A stretch of 64,000 nt of DNA from Sulfomarinibacter sp963741385 (GTDB lineage Bacteria > Acidobacteriota > Thermoanaerobaculia > Thermoanaerobaculales > Sulfomarinibacteraceae). The stretch covers positions 186,001-250,000 of the forward strand of contig CAVUHO010000003.1 in the NCBI GenBank assembly GCA_963741385.1. Reading direction: 5' to 3'. Position numbers and translations under genes: made by a program. Of the stretch, positions 8,997-16,833 are shown one piece after another. Within the stretch, counting starts at the first letter, position 1, and each line of letters begins with the position of its first letter. Under the pieces are notes generated by a model that saw only the letters and a program-made list of their open reading frames with translations, did not search any database and had not been told where the DNA came from.

Positions 8997-11074
8997 GTCG
9001 GCGCCAAAGACTCGGGGCGGTGTTCGCGGCGATAGCCGTACTGTTGGTCGTGGTCGGTGATCGGGCGGCCGCGGCAGAGCCCTCACTCGCTGACCGGGGC
9101 CGGACATCCACCATCCGCGGAATCGTGAAATCCGTCGATCCGCCGTTCGGTTTCGTGCTGGAAGACGGCACGGTCGTCGAGCTTGAGGCGGGCGCGCAGT
9201 GGGACGGCCTTCGCGGCGTCGCGGACCTGGTACCGGGCGACAGCATCACGGTCATCGGGACATTGTTCGAAATCGGTGGACGTCCCGCGGTCAAGGCCGG
9301 TGGGGTGAGGGTCGCATCGCCGTCCGGTCGTGTTGTTCCCATCGGTTCGCCGGTGTGCATGCCGCCGCGTTTGACCCATTCCGGTGGCAGGAAGTCGTCC
9401 CGCGCCGCGCCCGCCAACCTGACGACGGCCAAGGGCGAGTTCGAGCTCCAGAAGGACGGTGATGGCGGAGGCGGCGAAAGTGACGACGACGGTGTGGATT
9501 TCGAGTCGACCGGTATCGTGACCGAGATCGTGCCGCCCGACAGTTTTGCCTTCAGCGATCAGCGCATCTATCGGGTGGACGGTCTGACTGAATTCGACGA
9601 GCCCATCGTCTCGTACTCGGGTCTTGCAGTGGGGCAGTACCTCGAGGTCAAGGCAGTGTACGAGGGTGGCAGTGTCTACCGCGCGGTCAAGATCGAGTTC
9701 GAAGGGGACGACGACGGGGGCCAGGGCTACCGGACTGTTGAAGGGACCGTCGCAGCCGTTTCGGCCGTGGAGATGACCCTGACGGATGACACCGTGCTGC
9801 TCTTCACAGCCACGACGCAGTTCAACGGCGACACCGACCGGCGCGAGGACCTTCAGGCGGGGTGGGAGGTCGAGGCCACGGCTCTCTTCAACGCATCCGC
9901 CCAGTTGTTGGCGCTCACGGTGCGAGCGGAGAACCCGGCGCCGTCGACGACCGCGGACCAGGAGTACGAGCCGCACGAGGCCGTTCTCGTGCTGGTGGAA
10001 GGAGCCGACCCCCAGACCGTGGCATCGAGACACGGCGGCGAAGTTTCGGGCCAGGTCTCGACCCTCGGTGCGCTCTTCAGATGGCAACGGGAAATTGACG
10101 ATGATCTGCTGGCGCAGCTGGCTGCGGATCCGGACGTTTTGGCGGTGGAACCGAACTTCCTGTTCCGGGACCCCGAGTCGACCCGCCGGAGATTCGTGAT
10201 CGTCGACCGGTCGCCTACCAGCGCCGAGTACACCGGTCAGCAGGCTGCAATCAAGCACGGGGTCGCGAATGCCCACACCATCAGCCAGGGCGGCGGAACC
10301 GTGGTCGCCATCATGGACAACGGAGTGGACTACTGCCACCCGCTGCTCCAGGGACACCTCCTGGCGGGCGGGATGGACCTCATCGATGGCGATCTGTTGC
10401 CGTGGGAAACAGCCGACGGAATCGACCAGGACGGTGATGGCGAGACCGACGAGGCCGCCGGACACGGCACTTTTGTCGCCTCCGTGGTGGCGTTGGCGGC
10501 ACCCGGGGCGCGGATCCTGCCGTACCGGGTCCTCGACGACGACGGCGGTGGTACCGCCTTCAACCTGGCGTTGGCCCTCGCCGATGCCATCGAGCGCGGT
10601 GTCGACGTCATCAACCTTTCGCTCGCCTACCGCGAACGGTCGGTAGTGGTGGACCTCCTGCTCGAGGAGGCCGCGAGACGGAAAATCGTGGTGGTGGCCG
10701 CTGCTGGCAACGACGCGTCCGCGACGCTGCCGTTCCCGGCCATCGACAGCCACGTGTTGGCGGTAACTGCTCTTCGGGCGGACGGTGGCGGGCTCGCGGA
10801 CTTCGCCAACCGCGGCACCACGGTGGTCCTTGCGGCGATCGGAGAGGACGTCTATGGCGCGCTTTTCGGAGGCGAGTACGGCACTTCCTCGGGCACCTCG
10901 ATGGCGGCGCCGTTCGCCGCAGCCGGAGCGGCCCTGGTCAAGAGCCTCGATCCCGGGGTCCCGCCGGACATCGTCCGCCAGCTGCTCCTCCAGTCCGGCG
11001 TGGTGATCGCTGACGGCGAGTGGAGCGGTTCTTCGCTCGATCTCGGTCGTGCCGCAGTCGCCGCTCAGCCCTGA
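8993..11074 (+). CDS. secreted S8 subtilase with DUF5666-like domains
   Basis: 693 residues from ATG overlapping the CHAT stop. A signal peptide ends near AAAAEP (about residue 29). Three DUF5666-like beta modules follow (about 40-107, 170-240, 245-325). Next comes an I9-type propeptide (about 333-400). The subtilase domain has Asp441 (IMDNGVD), His490 (GHGTF), Asn572 (AAGND) and Ser635 (GTSMAAP), so the triad is complete. It should act outside the inner membrane. No sorting signal is visible at the C-terminus. Its link to the sigma factor suggests a stress- or signal-induced protease. Confidence 0.88.
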   Translation: MSRRQRLGAVFAAIAVLLVVVGDRAAAAEPSLADRGRTSTIRGIVKSVDPPFGFVLEDGTVVELEAGAQWDGLRGVADLVPGDSITVIGTLFEIGGRPAVKAGGVRVASPSGRVVPIGSPVCMPPRLTHSGGRKSSRAAPANLTTAKGEFELQKDGDGGGGESDDDGVDFESTGIVTEIVPPDSFAFSDQRIYRVDGLTEFDEPIVSYSGLAVGQYLEVKAVYEGGSVYRAVKIEFEGDDDGGQGYRTVEGTVAAVSAVEMTLTDDTVLLFTATTQFNGDTDRREDLQAGWEVEATALFNASAQLLALTVRAENPAPSTTADQEYEPHEAVLVLVEGADPQTVASRHGGEVSGQVSTLGALFRWQREIDDDLLAQLAADPDVLAVEPNFLFRDPESTRRRFVIVDRSPTSAEYTGQQAAIKHGVANAHTISQGGGTVVAIMDNGVDYCHPLLQGHLLAGGMDLIDGDLLPWETADGIDQDGDGETDEAAGHGTFVASVVALAAPGARILPYRVLDDDGGGTAFNLALALADAIERGVDVINLSLAYRERSVVVDLLLEEAARRKIVVVAAAGNDASATLPFPAIDSHVLAVTALRADGGGLADFANRGTTVVLAAIGEDVYGALFGGEYGTSSGTSMAAPFAAAGAALVKSLDPGVPPDIVRQLLLQSGVVIADGEWSGSSLDLGRAAVAAQP

Positions 11075-11088
11075 ACCCGTTTTGTCGA

Positions 11089-11655
11089 TCAGATCACGAC
11101 AACGTCCTGGGAGACGATCCAACAGCCGATGACGATCAGGAGGATTCCTCCGACGACCGCCATCCGCGAACCGAATCGGTTGCCCAGGGCCTTTCCCCCG
11201 AGGGTGCCGACCAGGGTCATGGCGCCCGCCGTCAGACCGATGATCGCGGCCGGCAGCCAGATCTCGACCCCGAGGGCGGCAAAACTGAGGCCGATCGCCA
11301 GCGCGTCGATGCTGGTGGCGATGGACAGCACCACCAACGACCACCCGCGGGTGGGATCGGAGCGCCGGGTGTCGCGGCCGTCGCCCCGCAGCGCCTCGAG
11401 GATCATGCGACTGCCGACGATGGTCAGCAGGGCGAATGCCAGCCAGTGGTCCCAACTCTCGATCAACGGCCGGACCGATCTGCCGGCGATCCAGCCGATG
11501 ATCGGCATCAGAGCCTGAAACAGCCCGAAGTGCCACGCCAGGCGAAAGGTCTGGCGCCGTGAGGTCCCTCCCAGAGCCACGCTGACTGCGATGGACACAG
11601 CAAATGCGTCCATCGCCAGTCCGATGGCGATTCCGAACAGTACGATCAGATCCAC
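11089..11655 (-). CDS. mntP: MntP-type manganese efflux pump
   Basis: 188 residues from GTG at 11655, the usual MntP length; a GAGG lies 6 nt before it. Six hydrophobic helices are visible, with the duplicated metal-site motifs GLAMDAFAVS near the N-terminus and DALAIGLSFA near the middle. It should export Mn(II) across the inner membrane. A longer upstream frame to 11730 has no family similarity. It is divergent from the DmeF gene. No yybP-ykoY riboswitch is apparent in the short region upstream. Confidence 0.85.
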   Translation of the reverse strand: MDLIVLFGIAIGLAMDAFAVSIAVSVALGGTSRRQTFRLAWHFGLFQALMPIIGWIAGRSVRPLIESWDHWLAFALLTIVGSRMILEALRGDGRDTRRSDPTRGWSLVVLSIATSIDALAIGLSFAALGVEIWLPAAIIGLTAGAMTLVGTLGGKALGNRFGSRMAVVGGILLIVIGCWIVSQDVVVI

Positions 11656-11741
11656 GTCGACCTCATGGGCATCGAAGAATAGCGGTGCTTTCGGGCGGTG
11701 TCGAGCCGGTAGGCTATGATCCGGTATCACGGAGGCACATC

Positions 11742-12677
11742 CTGAAACACGAGCACCACTTCGACCAGCATCTGCCGATGAGCGGTGAGGCGCGCACGCG
11801 GTGGGTGGTGGCCATGACGGCGGCGACCATGGTGGTGGAGATCGCCGCCGGCGTGGTGTACGGGTCGATGGCGCTGCTCGCGGATGGCCTTCATATGGCG
11901 TCGCATGCTGCGGCGCTCGGGTTGGCGGCCTTTGCCTACGCGTACGCCCGCCGGCACGCGCACGACCGGAGCTTCAGCTTCGGTACCGGCAAGGTGAACT
12001 CTCTGGCGGGGTTCGCGAGCGCCGTGGTGCTGGTGTTGTTCGCGGTCATGATGGGCATCGAAAGCCTGAGGAGGTTTTTCGAGCCGGTGCCGATCGCCTA
12101 CAACCAGGCGATCGCGGTGGCCATCCTCGGGCTTATCGTCAACGGCATCAGCGTTTTCATCCTCCGCGAAGGCCACGATCACGGCCACGGCCACGGTCAC
12201 CACGAAGGGGACCACCACCACGATCACAACCTGCGCGCCGCTCACCTCCACGTTTTGGCGGATGCCCTGACGTCGGTCCTCGCCATCGCCGCCCTCCTCG
12301 CAGCCAAGATCTTCGGGGTCAATTGGATGGACCCGGCGATGGGGATCGTTGGCGGGATCCTGGTGGCACGGTGGTCGTGGGGCTTGATGCGGACGACGAG
12401 CCGGGTCCTCCTCGATCAACAAGCGTCGTCGGACATTCTTGATGAGATCAGGACGGCTCTCGGCAAGAGTTCGGTGGAGCTTGTCGACCTGCACGTGTGG
12501 GAGATCGGTCCGGGTTACCGGGCTGCGATCGTCGCGGTCGAGACATCGGAGCCCATCAATCCGGAAGACGTGAAAAAGCTCTTCCCGGAACACCTCGGCA
12601 TCGCACACCTCACAGTGGAGATTTACCAGTCGGGGGAGGGGCCATCCCCACCAGATGCCGCCGGAGGGACTGCGTGA
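11742..12677 (+). CDS. dmeF: CDF family Co(II)/Ni(II) exporter DmeF
   Basis: Six-helix cation diffusion facilitator. ADGLHMASHAAALG carries the first metal site. A His-rich loop (GHDHGHGHGHHEGDHHHDH) follows helix IV, and HVLADALTSV carries the second site. A C-terminal cytosolic domain follows. This matches DmeF exporters of cobalt and nickel. The start is uncertain: GGAGG at 11731 precedes a CTG at 11742 and an ATC at 11739, the next ATG is only at the residue before SGEARTRW, and known DmeF N-termini match KHEHHFDQ. The next gene overlaps by GTGA. Confidence 0.85.
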   Translation: MKHEHHFDQHLPMSGEARTRWVVAMTAATMVVEIAAGVVYGSMALLADGLHMASHAAALGLAAFAYAYARRHAHDRSFSFGTGKVNSLAGFASAVVLVLFAVMMGIESLRRFFEPVPIAYNQAIAVAILGLIVNGISVFILREGHDHGHGHGHHEGDHHHDHNLRAAHLHVLADALTSVLAIAALLAAKIFGVNWMDPAMGIVGGILVARWSWGLMRTTSRVLLDQQASSDILDEIRTALGKSSVELVDLHVWEIGPGYRAAIVAVETSEPINPEDVKKLFPEHLGIAHLTVEIYQSGEGPSPPDAAGGTA

Positions 12678-14680
12678 GCCAACTCCACCTGCTCGGAGAA
12701 CGCCGTTTCTGGCCGTTGTTCTGGACCCAGTTTCTGGGCGCGTTCAACGACAATCTGTTCAAAAACGCGCTGGTGATCCTGGTGGCCTACCGCTCCATGA
12801 CGTTGCTCGGACTCAGTTCGAAGACGATCGTGGTCGCCTGCGCGGGGATCTTCATCTTTCCGTTTTTCTTGTTTTCGGCCACTGCCGGACAGCTCTCGGA
12901 TCGTTTTCCCAAGTGGCGTCTGATCCGCTGGGTCAAGGTGTGGGAGATCGGAGTCATGGCGCTGGCGGGGGTCGGGTTTGCCACCAACAGCCTGGGGCTG
13001 CTGCTGGCGGTGTTGTTTTTGATGGGCATGCAGTCGACCTTTTTCGGGCCCGCCAAGTACGCCATTCTTCCCGAACTCCTCGACGACGACACGCTGGTGG
13101 GCGGCAACGCGCTGGTGGCCATGGCGACCTTTCTCGCCATTCTCGTTGGCACGATCACCGGCGGGCTGGTGGTGTCGGGGGGTGAACGATGGGTCTCGCG
13201 ACTCGGGCCGATGGTCGTGACTGTTGCGGTAGCTGGTTGGGTGACCAGCCTCTTTATCAAGAAACTGCCCGCCGCCAACCCCGATCTGCCGGTGAGGCTC
13301 AATCCGGTGACGCCGACCATCGACATTCTGCGAGTGGCGCGGAGTGTTCACTCGGTCTTTTTGTCGATCCTCGCCATCTCGTGGTTCTGGTTCCTCGGTG
13401 CGTCGTTTCTGTCGTTGCTGCCAAACTTTTCCAAGGACGTGCTTGGCGGGGGCGAGACGGTCGTCACCCTGTGCCTGGCCACTTTCTGCGTCGGCATCGG
13501 CACCGGCTCCATGCTGTGCGAACGTTTTTCGCGCCGCCGGCTGGAGCTCGGTCTGGTGCCGTTGGGTTCGCTCGGCATCAGCCTCTTCGCCGCGGACCTC
13601 GCATTCTCGAGTTGGCGGCTGGCGCCCCCGGGCGACGGCCCGTTCCTGACCGTCGTCGGGTTTCTGCAGGCCCCCGGCGGCCCTCACGTGCTGTTCGACC
13701 TTTTCATGATTGCCGTCTTCTCGGGGTTTTACTCGGTGCCCCTCATGACATTCATCCAGCAGCGCTCGGCGGCCGCTGAACGCTCCCGGGTGATTGCCGG
13801 CAACAATATTCTCAACGCCCTCTTGATGGTGTTGTCGTCGCTCGTGCTGGTGGCCATGCTGGGCGCCGAGATTTCCATACCCGGGATCTTTCTGACCCTG
13901 GCGCTGCTGAATGCGGCGGTCGCCGTCTACATCTACGCGGTCATCCCGGAGTTCCTGCTCCGGTTTGCGGCCTGGTGTATGACCAACATTCTCTACCGGG
14001 TCAGAGTGGTGGAACCCGACAACATTCCGGCAGACGGCCCGGCAGTGCTCACCGCCAACCACGTCAGCTTTGTCGACTGGTTGCTGATGGCCTCGGCGTC
14101 CCCGAGACCGGTCAGGTTCGTGGTCGACGAGGATTACGCGGGACTGCCCGTGATCCGGTTTCTCTTCCGCGGCGCCAAGGTGATCCCCATCGCGTCGGCG
14201 CGCGACAACCCCGCGGTGCTGAATCGGGCCTTTGACAGGATCGCCAAGGAGCTTGCAGACGGTGAGCTCGTGTGTTTGTTCCCGGAGGGTGGCATCACCC
14301 GCGACGGCCGGCTGGCGCCGTTCCGTCCGGGTATCGAGCGCATCGTCGAGCGGACGCCGGTCCCGGTGGTACCGGTGGCCCTGGTGGGCATGTGGGGCAG
14401 CTTCTTCAGCCGCCACTCCGGGCGCGCCATGACCCGGCCCTTCCGGCGGTTCTGGTCGCGGGTCGAGATCAGGATCGGCGGGGCAATCCTCCCCGAAGAC
14501 GTGACGGCCGAGATCGTTGCCGAGCGTGTGGCCGCTCTCGGGGGGTGGGATGTTCCCGAGCCGCCGGAGACGCCTCAGGAGAATTCGGAATTTCGGAATT
14601 CGGAATTCGGAATGATTCCCACCCTTTCGGCGCGGGAGACTGCCTTCCAGCGCCTTTTGGCCGCGTGCAACTCAAACTGA
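12674..14680 (+). CDS. MFS lysophospholipid flippase fused to PlsC acyltransferase
   Basis: 668 residues from GTG at 12674. Residues about 1-420 form a 12-helix LplT-like MFS domain (FLGAFNDNLFKNALVIL). Residues about 435-640 are a glycerophospholipid acyltransferase with NHVSFVD (H-x4-D, about 463-468) and FPEGGITRDG. The layout equals E. coli LplT plus the acyltransferase part of Aas, without the AMP ligase. It should flip and re-acylate lysophospholipids. The last about 30 residues are encoded by a GAATTCGG-type repeat and are probably not functional. Confidence 0.85.
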   Translation: MSQLHLLGERRFWPLFWTQFLGAFNDNLFKNALVILVAYRSMTLLGLSSKTIVVACAGIFIFPFFLFSATAGQLSDRFPKWRLIRWVKVWEIGVMALAGVGFATNSLGLLLAVLFLMGMQSTFFGPAKYAILPELLDDDTLVGGNALVAMATFLAILVGTITGGLVVSGGERWVSRLGPMVVTVAVAGWVTSLFIKKLPAANPDLPVRLNPVTPTIDILRVARSVHSVFLSILAISWFWFLGASFLSLLPNFSKDVLGGGETVVTLCLATFCVGIGTGSMLCERFSRRRLELGLVPLGSLGISLFAADLAFSSWRLAPPGDGPFLTVVGFLQAPGGPHVLFDLFMIAVFSGFYSVPLMTFIQQRSAAAERSRVIAGNNILNALLMVLSSLVLVAMLGAEISIPGIFLTLALLNAAVAVYIYAVIPEFLLRFAAWCMTNILYRVRVVEPDNIPADGPAVLTANHVSFVDWLLMASASPRPVRFVVDEDYAGLPVIRFLFRGAKVIPIASARDNPAVLNRAFDRIAKELADGELVCLFPEGGITRDGRLAPFRPGIERIVERTPVPVVPVALVGMWGSFFSRHSGRAMTRPFRRFWSRVEIRIGGAILPEDVTAEIVAERVAALGGWDVPEPPETPQENSEFRNSEFGMIPTLSARETAFQRLLAACNSN

Positions 14681-14700
14681 AATTCAGATCCCTGAACCCG

Positions 14701-14731
14701 CTACCCGGCACGTGAGACGCGTGCCGGGTAG
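14701..14731. terminator. hairpin between convergent genes
   Basis: Perfect 12-bp stem (CTACCCGGCACG / CGTGCCGGGTAG) with a 7-nt loop, 20 bp after the acyltransferase stop and before the stop of the opposing gene. It has no T-run, so it may be a bidirectional block or one more palindromic repeat and not a classical terminator. Confidence 0.5.
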
Positions 14732-14740
14732 GCGAGCGGT

Positions 14741-14775
14741 CGAATTCCGAATTCCGAATTCCGAATTCCTAATTC
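14741..14775. repeat. GAATTCC(G) short tandem repeat
   Basis: About four units of the CGAATTC word. Equivalent runs are at 14581-14613 (inside the acyltransferase frame), 15991-16023, 37671-37703 and 39244-39280. Confidence 0.8.
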
Positions 14776-14777
14776 GT

Positions 14778-15350
14778 TCACCACATTTTGACCGCGACCC
14801 TGACCCCATCATCCGTGGCGACCGTCACCAACTCGCCGTTTTCCGCGGCGTGGAGGATGTCGAAGATCATCTTCGGGTCGGCAGTTTTCCAGTCCCAATT
14901 TTCGAGTGCCTTGAGCACGCCGTCGATCGGGATGTTGCAGCGGACCACGGCGCCGTCGGCATCGACCGCGATGCGCAGGGTATCGCCGTCCTTGACGATG
15001 CTCACGTCGGCGTCATCGGTCTGAACTTTGACCAGCGCTGCATCGGGGCTTTCCAGAAGAGCGCGGACCGAGGCCAGCACGAGGTCCTTCTGCGCAGTGA
15101 CCTCGGGTGGGATCTCGGCTTCCGCGAGGGCCTCGTCGGGGATGAAGGCGGTGGCGATACTGGCCACCACCAGGGGGAACGGTACCTTGACATGGACCGG
15201 TGAACTGACCTCGATGTCGTCGTTCGGCGAGACGTCGACAACATGCACATCGACGACCATCCAGTCCATCATCAGGGTCGCGGTGAGCAGACCGGCCGTG
15301 CCGGAGAGCAGAACCGCGCCCAGGGTCGACATGCCTCGTTGCGATTTCAT
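14778..15350 (-). CDS. membrane-anchored hypothetical protein, paralogue of its neighbour
   Basis: 190 residues. A hydrophobic segment at about 8-30 anchors an acidic extracytoplasmic domain. The C-terminus (ENGELVTVATDDGVRVAV) repeats the C-terminal pattern of the upstream gene (NGELVKVTSNEANVRVW), and both contain a TDDADVSI/SDEADVNV segment, so the two are likely paralogues. Its ATG overlaps the preceding stop by one base. Function not recognised; Val/Asp-rich beta structure suggests an envelope or adhesion-like domain. Confidence 0.65.
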   Translation of the reverse strand: MKSQRGMSTLGAVLLSGTAGLLTATLMMDWMVVDVHVVDVSPNDDIEVSSPVHVKVPFPLVVASIATAFIPDEALAEAEIPPEVTAQKDLVLASVRALLESPDAALVKVQTDDADVSIVKDGDTLRIAVDADGAVVRCNIPIDGVLKALENWDWKTADPKMIFDILHAAENGELVTVATDDGVRVAVKMW

Positions 15351-15892
15351 TATTCGATCCAGACGCGGACGTTGGCTTCGTTGGATGTGACCTTGACGAG
15401 CTCACCGTTGGGCAGTTTGTCGAAGCTGCCCAGAAGGGCGGCCACGTCGAGGGTGTTTTCATCGCCGAAGGTGAGTGCGCCCATCATTTCCATCGGCAGG
15501 GTGACCTCGACCTTGGCCATCTCGTCTGCCTTCTGGTTGACTGTGACGTAGAGCATGCCGGCCTGCTTGTGGACGTTGACGTCGGCTTCATCCGAGGTCA
15601 CGGTCACGAACTTGCCGTCCGGCGCGTCCTTCACCGCGGCCATGATCTCGGAGAAGTTGATGTCCATGTCATTGTCGAGATCGAAGTCAACGTGTCCTTT
15701 GTGGAAGTTCTCCACATCCACGTTGCGCAGCACCGTCAGCACGAGGTTGAGGGGCAGGTGCACCTCGACGTTGGTGTGGCTCGAGTTCTCGGTGACGGTG
15801 ACATTGACCCACCGCGTTGAATCCTCTGCAGAGGCAGCGGGCGCTGCCATGAGGGCGATGATGGCGACCAGGATTGGAAGACTCCGTTTCAT
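15350..15892 (-). CDS. secreted hypothetical protein
   Basis: 180 residues from ATG at 15892, preceded by GGAGGTGGGAT. A signal peptide ends at AASAED (about residue 22). The mature part is acidic with repeated short beta motifs (FVTVTSDEADVNV, ELVKVTSNEANVRVW). It forms a coupled pair with the downstream gene. The family was not recognised. Confidence 0.65.
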   Translation of the reverse strand: MKRSLPILVAIIALMAAPAASAEDSTRWVNVTVTENSSHTNVEVHLPLNLVLTVLRNVDVENFHKGHVDFDLDNDMDINFSEIMAAVKDAPDGKFVTVTSDEADVNVHKQAGMLYVTVNQKADEMAKVEVTLPMEMMGALTFGDENTLDVAALLGSFDKLPNGELVKVTSNEANVRVWIE

Positions 15893-15990
15893 ATCCCACC
15901 TCCGTTGTTGTGTCCATCTTAATGACGGCCGAAAGGCGAAAGCGTTAGCGGCCGTGGCTACAGATGACAACGGAAGAAATCAGAAAAGGT

Positions 15991-16100
15991 TCGGATTTGA
16001 ATTCGGAATTCGGAATTCGGAATGCCGCTCAGCGCCCGTCCAAACCGACTGACTGGGGGGATGGAAATTCAAAATTCAAAATTGAGAATTCAAAATTGCG
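15991..16100. repeat. simple repeats GAATTCGG and AATTCAAAATT
   Basis: A GAATTCGG run (15991-16023) and an AATTCAAAATT run (16064-16100) fill the gap between the secreted protein gene's upstream region and the PspC-like gene. Both types recur elsewhere in the window. Confidence 0.75.
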
Positions 16101-16117
16101 TCGGAGGCCCCTTGGGC

Positions 16118-16312
16118 CTACGACGCGTTGGGCATCACGAACCAGAGGATCAAATACACCAGAATCCCCGGGAAGGCGACGGACACGATCGAACCGACGA
16201 CGTAGAGCACGCGCACCGTGGTCGGGTTCCACCCCAACCACTCGGCAATTCCTCCGCACACGCCGGCGATCATTTTGTTGGATGTCGATCGTTGCAGTTT
16301 GCCTGTGGCCAT
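16118..16312 (-). CDS. PspC domain protein
   Basis: 64 residues from ATG at 16312 with AAGGAGG upstream. It has the PspC core: basic N-terminus, KMIAGVCGGIAEWLG, one helix and a Pro-Asn end. PspC proteins sit in the inner membrane and take part in envelope-stress signalling. It stands alone and diverges from the arsR operon. A longer frame to 16399 lacks support. Confidence 0.85.
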   Translation of the reverse strand: MATGKLQRSTSNKMIAGVCGGIAEWLGWNPTTVRVLYVVGSIVSVAFPGILVYLILWFVMPNAS

Positions 16313-16392
16313 CGTTCCTCCTTGCGCCACTGGGCGGCGCTCGCATGAGTTTACGCTGTGACGCGGCAGCGTATTCCATTTGAAGGGCACGG

Positions 16393-16420
16393 TTGACAAT
16401 ATTCTTTATTTGGCTATATT
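16393..16420 (+). promoter_or_regulatory. promoter of the first arsenic operon
   Basis: TTGACA (16393-16398), 16-bp spacer, TATATT (16415-16420). The ATG of the regulator begins 13 nt after the first base of the -10, so the transcript would start at or next to the start codon. Confidence 0.75.
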
Positions 16421-16428
16421 GCCAAATA
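16407..16428. promoter_or_regulatory. ArsR operator, perfect palindrome
   Basis: TATTTGGC-TATATT-GCCAAATA is an 8+6+8 perfect inverted repeat that contains the whole -10 hexamer and ends on the A of the ATG. A bound repressor would block polymerase. A related site is at 16788-16805. Confidence 0.8.
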
Positions 16429-16766
16429 TGACGATACAACGACGTCTCGAAGGTGAATTCAAGTCGCGCATGGAGAGCCGGGCCAAAGTCATGAAGGCGT
16501 TGGCCCACCCCAGCCGGCTCTTTATCGTCGATGAGCTTTCTCGCGGTGAACGGTGTGTCTGCGAGCTGACCGAGATGATCGGCGCCGACGTGTCGACGGT
16601 CTCCAAACACCTGGCGGTGTTGCGGGAGGCCGGGTTGGTGCTCGACGATCGGCGCGGCGTGCAGGTCTTTTACCGGCTGCGGGTGCCGTGCATCCTCAAC
16701 TTCTTCGGCTGTGTAGAGGCGGTGCTCGAGGAGACTTCGCGGCAACTCATCGCGATCAGCGGGTGA
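16428..16766 (+). CDS. arsR: ArsR family metalloregulator
   Basis: 112 residues from ATG at 16428. It is a winged-helix protein with the ArsR pattern MKALAHPSRLFIVDELSRG, then ERCVCELTEM (Cys-Val-Cys, the As(III) site of classical ArsR) and the recognition helix VSTVSKHLAVL. It should repress until trivalent arsenic binds the cysteines. The promoter-operator directly overlaps the start, and a second operator lies before the permease gene. It heads a five-gene arsenic locus. Confidence 0.9.
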   Translation: MTIQRRLEGEFKSRMESRAKVMKALAHPSRLFIVDELSRGERCVCELTEMIGADVSTVSKHLAVLREAGLVLDDRRGVQVFYRLRVPCILNFFGCVEAVLEETSRQLIAISG

Positions 16767-16787
16767 TCGGTGTTGGTTTGCCTTAGA

Positions 16788-16805
16788 TTTGGCGGATTCG
16801 CCAAT
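16788..16805. promoter_or_regulatory. second ArsR-type operator
   Basis: TTTGGC-GGATTC-GCCAAT has the same 6-6-6 layout and half-sites as the core of the palindrome at 16407-16428. It lies between arsR and the permease start and could give a second control point. Confidence 0.65.
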
Positions 16806-16833
16806 AATAGGAACGAGTCGACGGGAAGGTGAA

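Noticed and set aside
9083..11536. 817-residue frame opposite the subtilase gene
   Set aside because: It is a shadow of the GC-rich codons of a clear subtilase and MntP, with no family signature.
12623..14416. 597-residue frame opposite the MFS-acyltransferase gene
   Set aside because: Its composition is the antisense of membrane codons (His, Gln, Asp, Arg-rich) and it has no recognisable domain.
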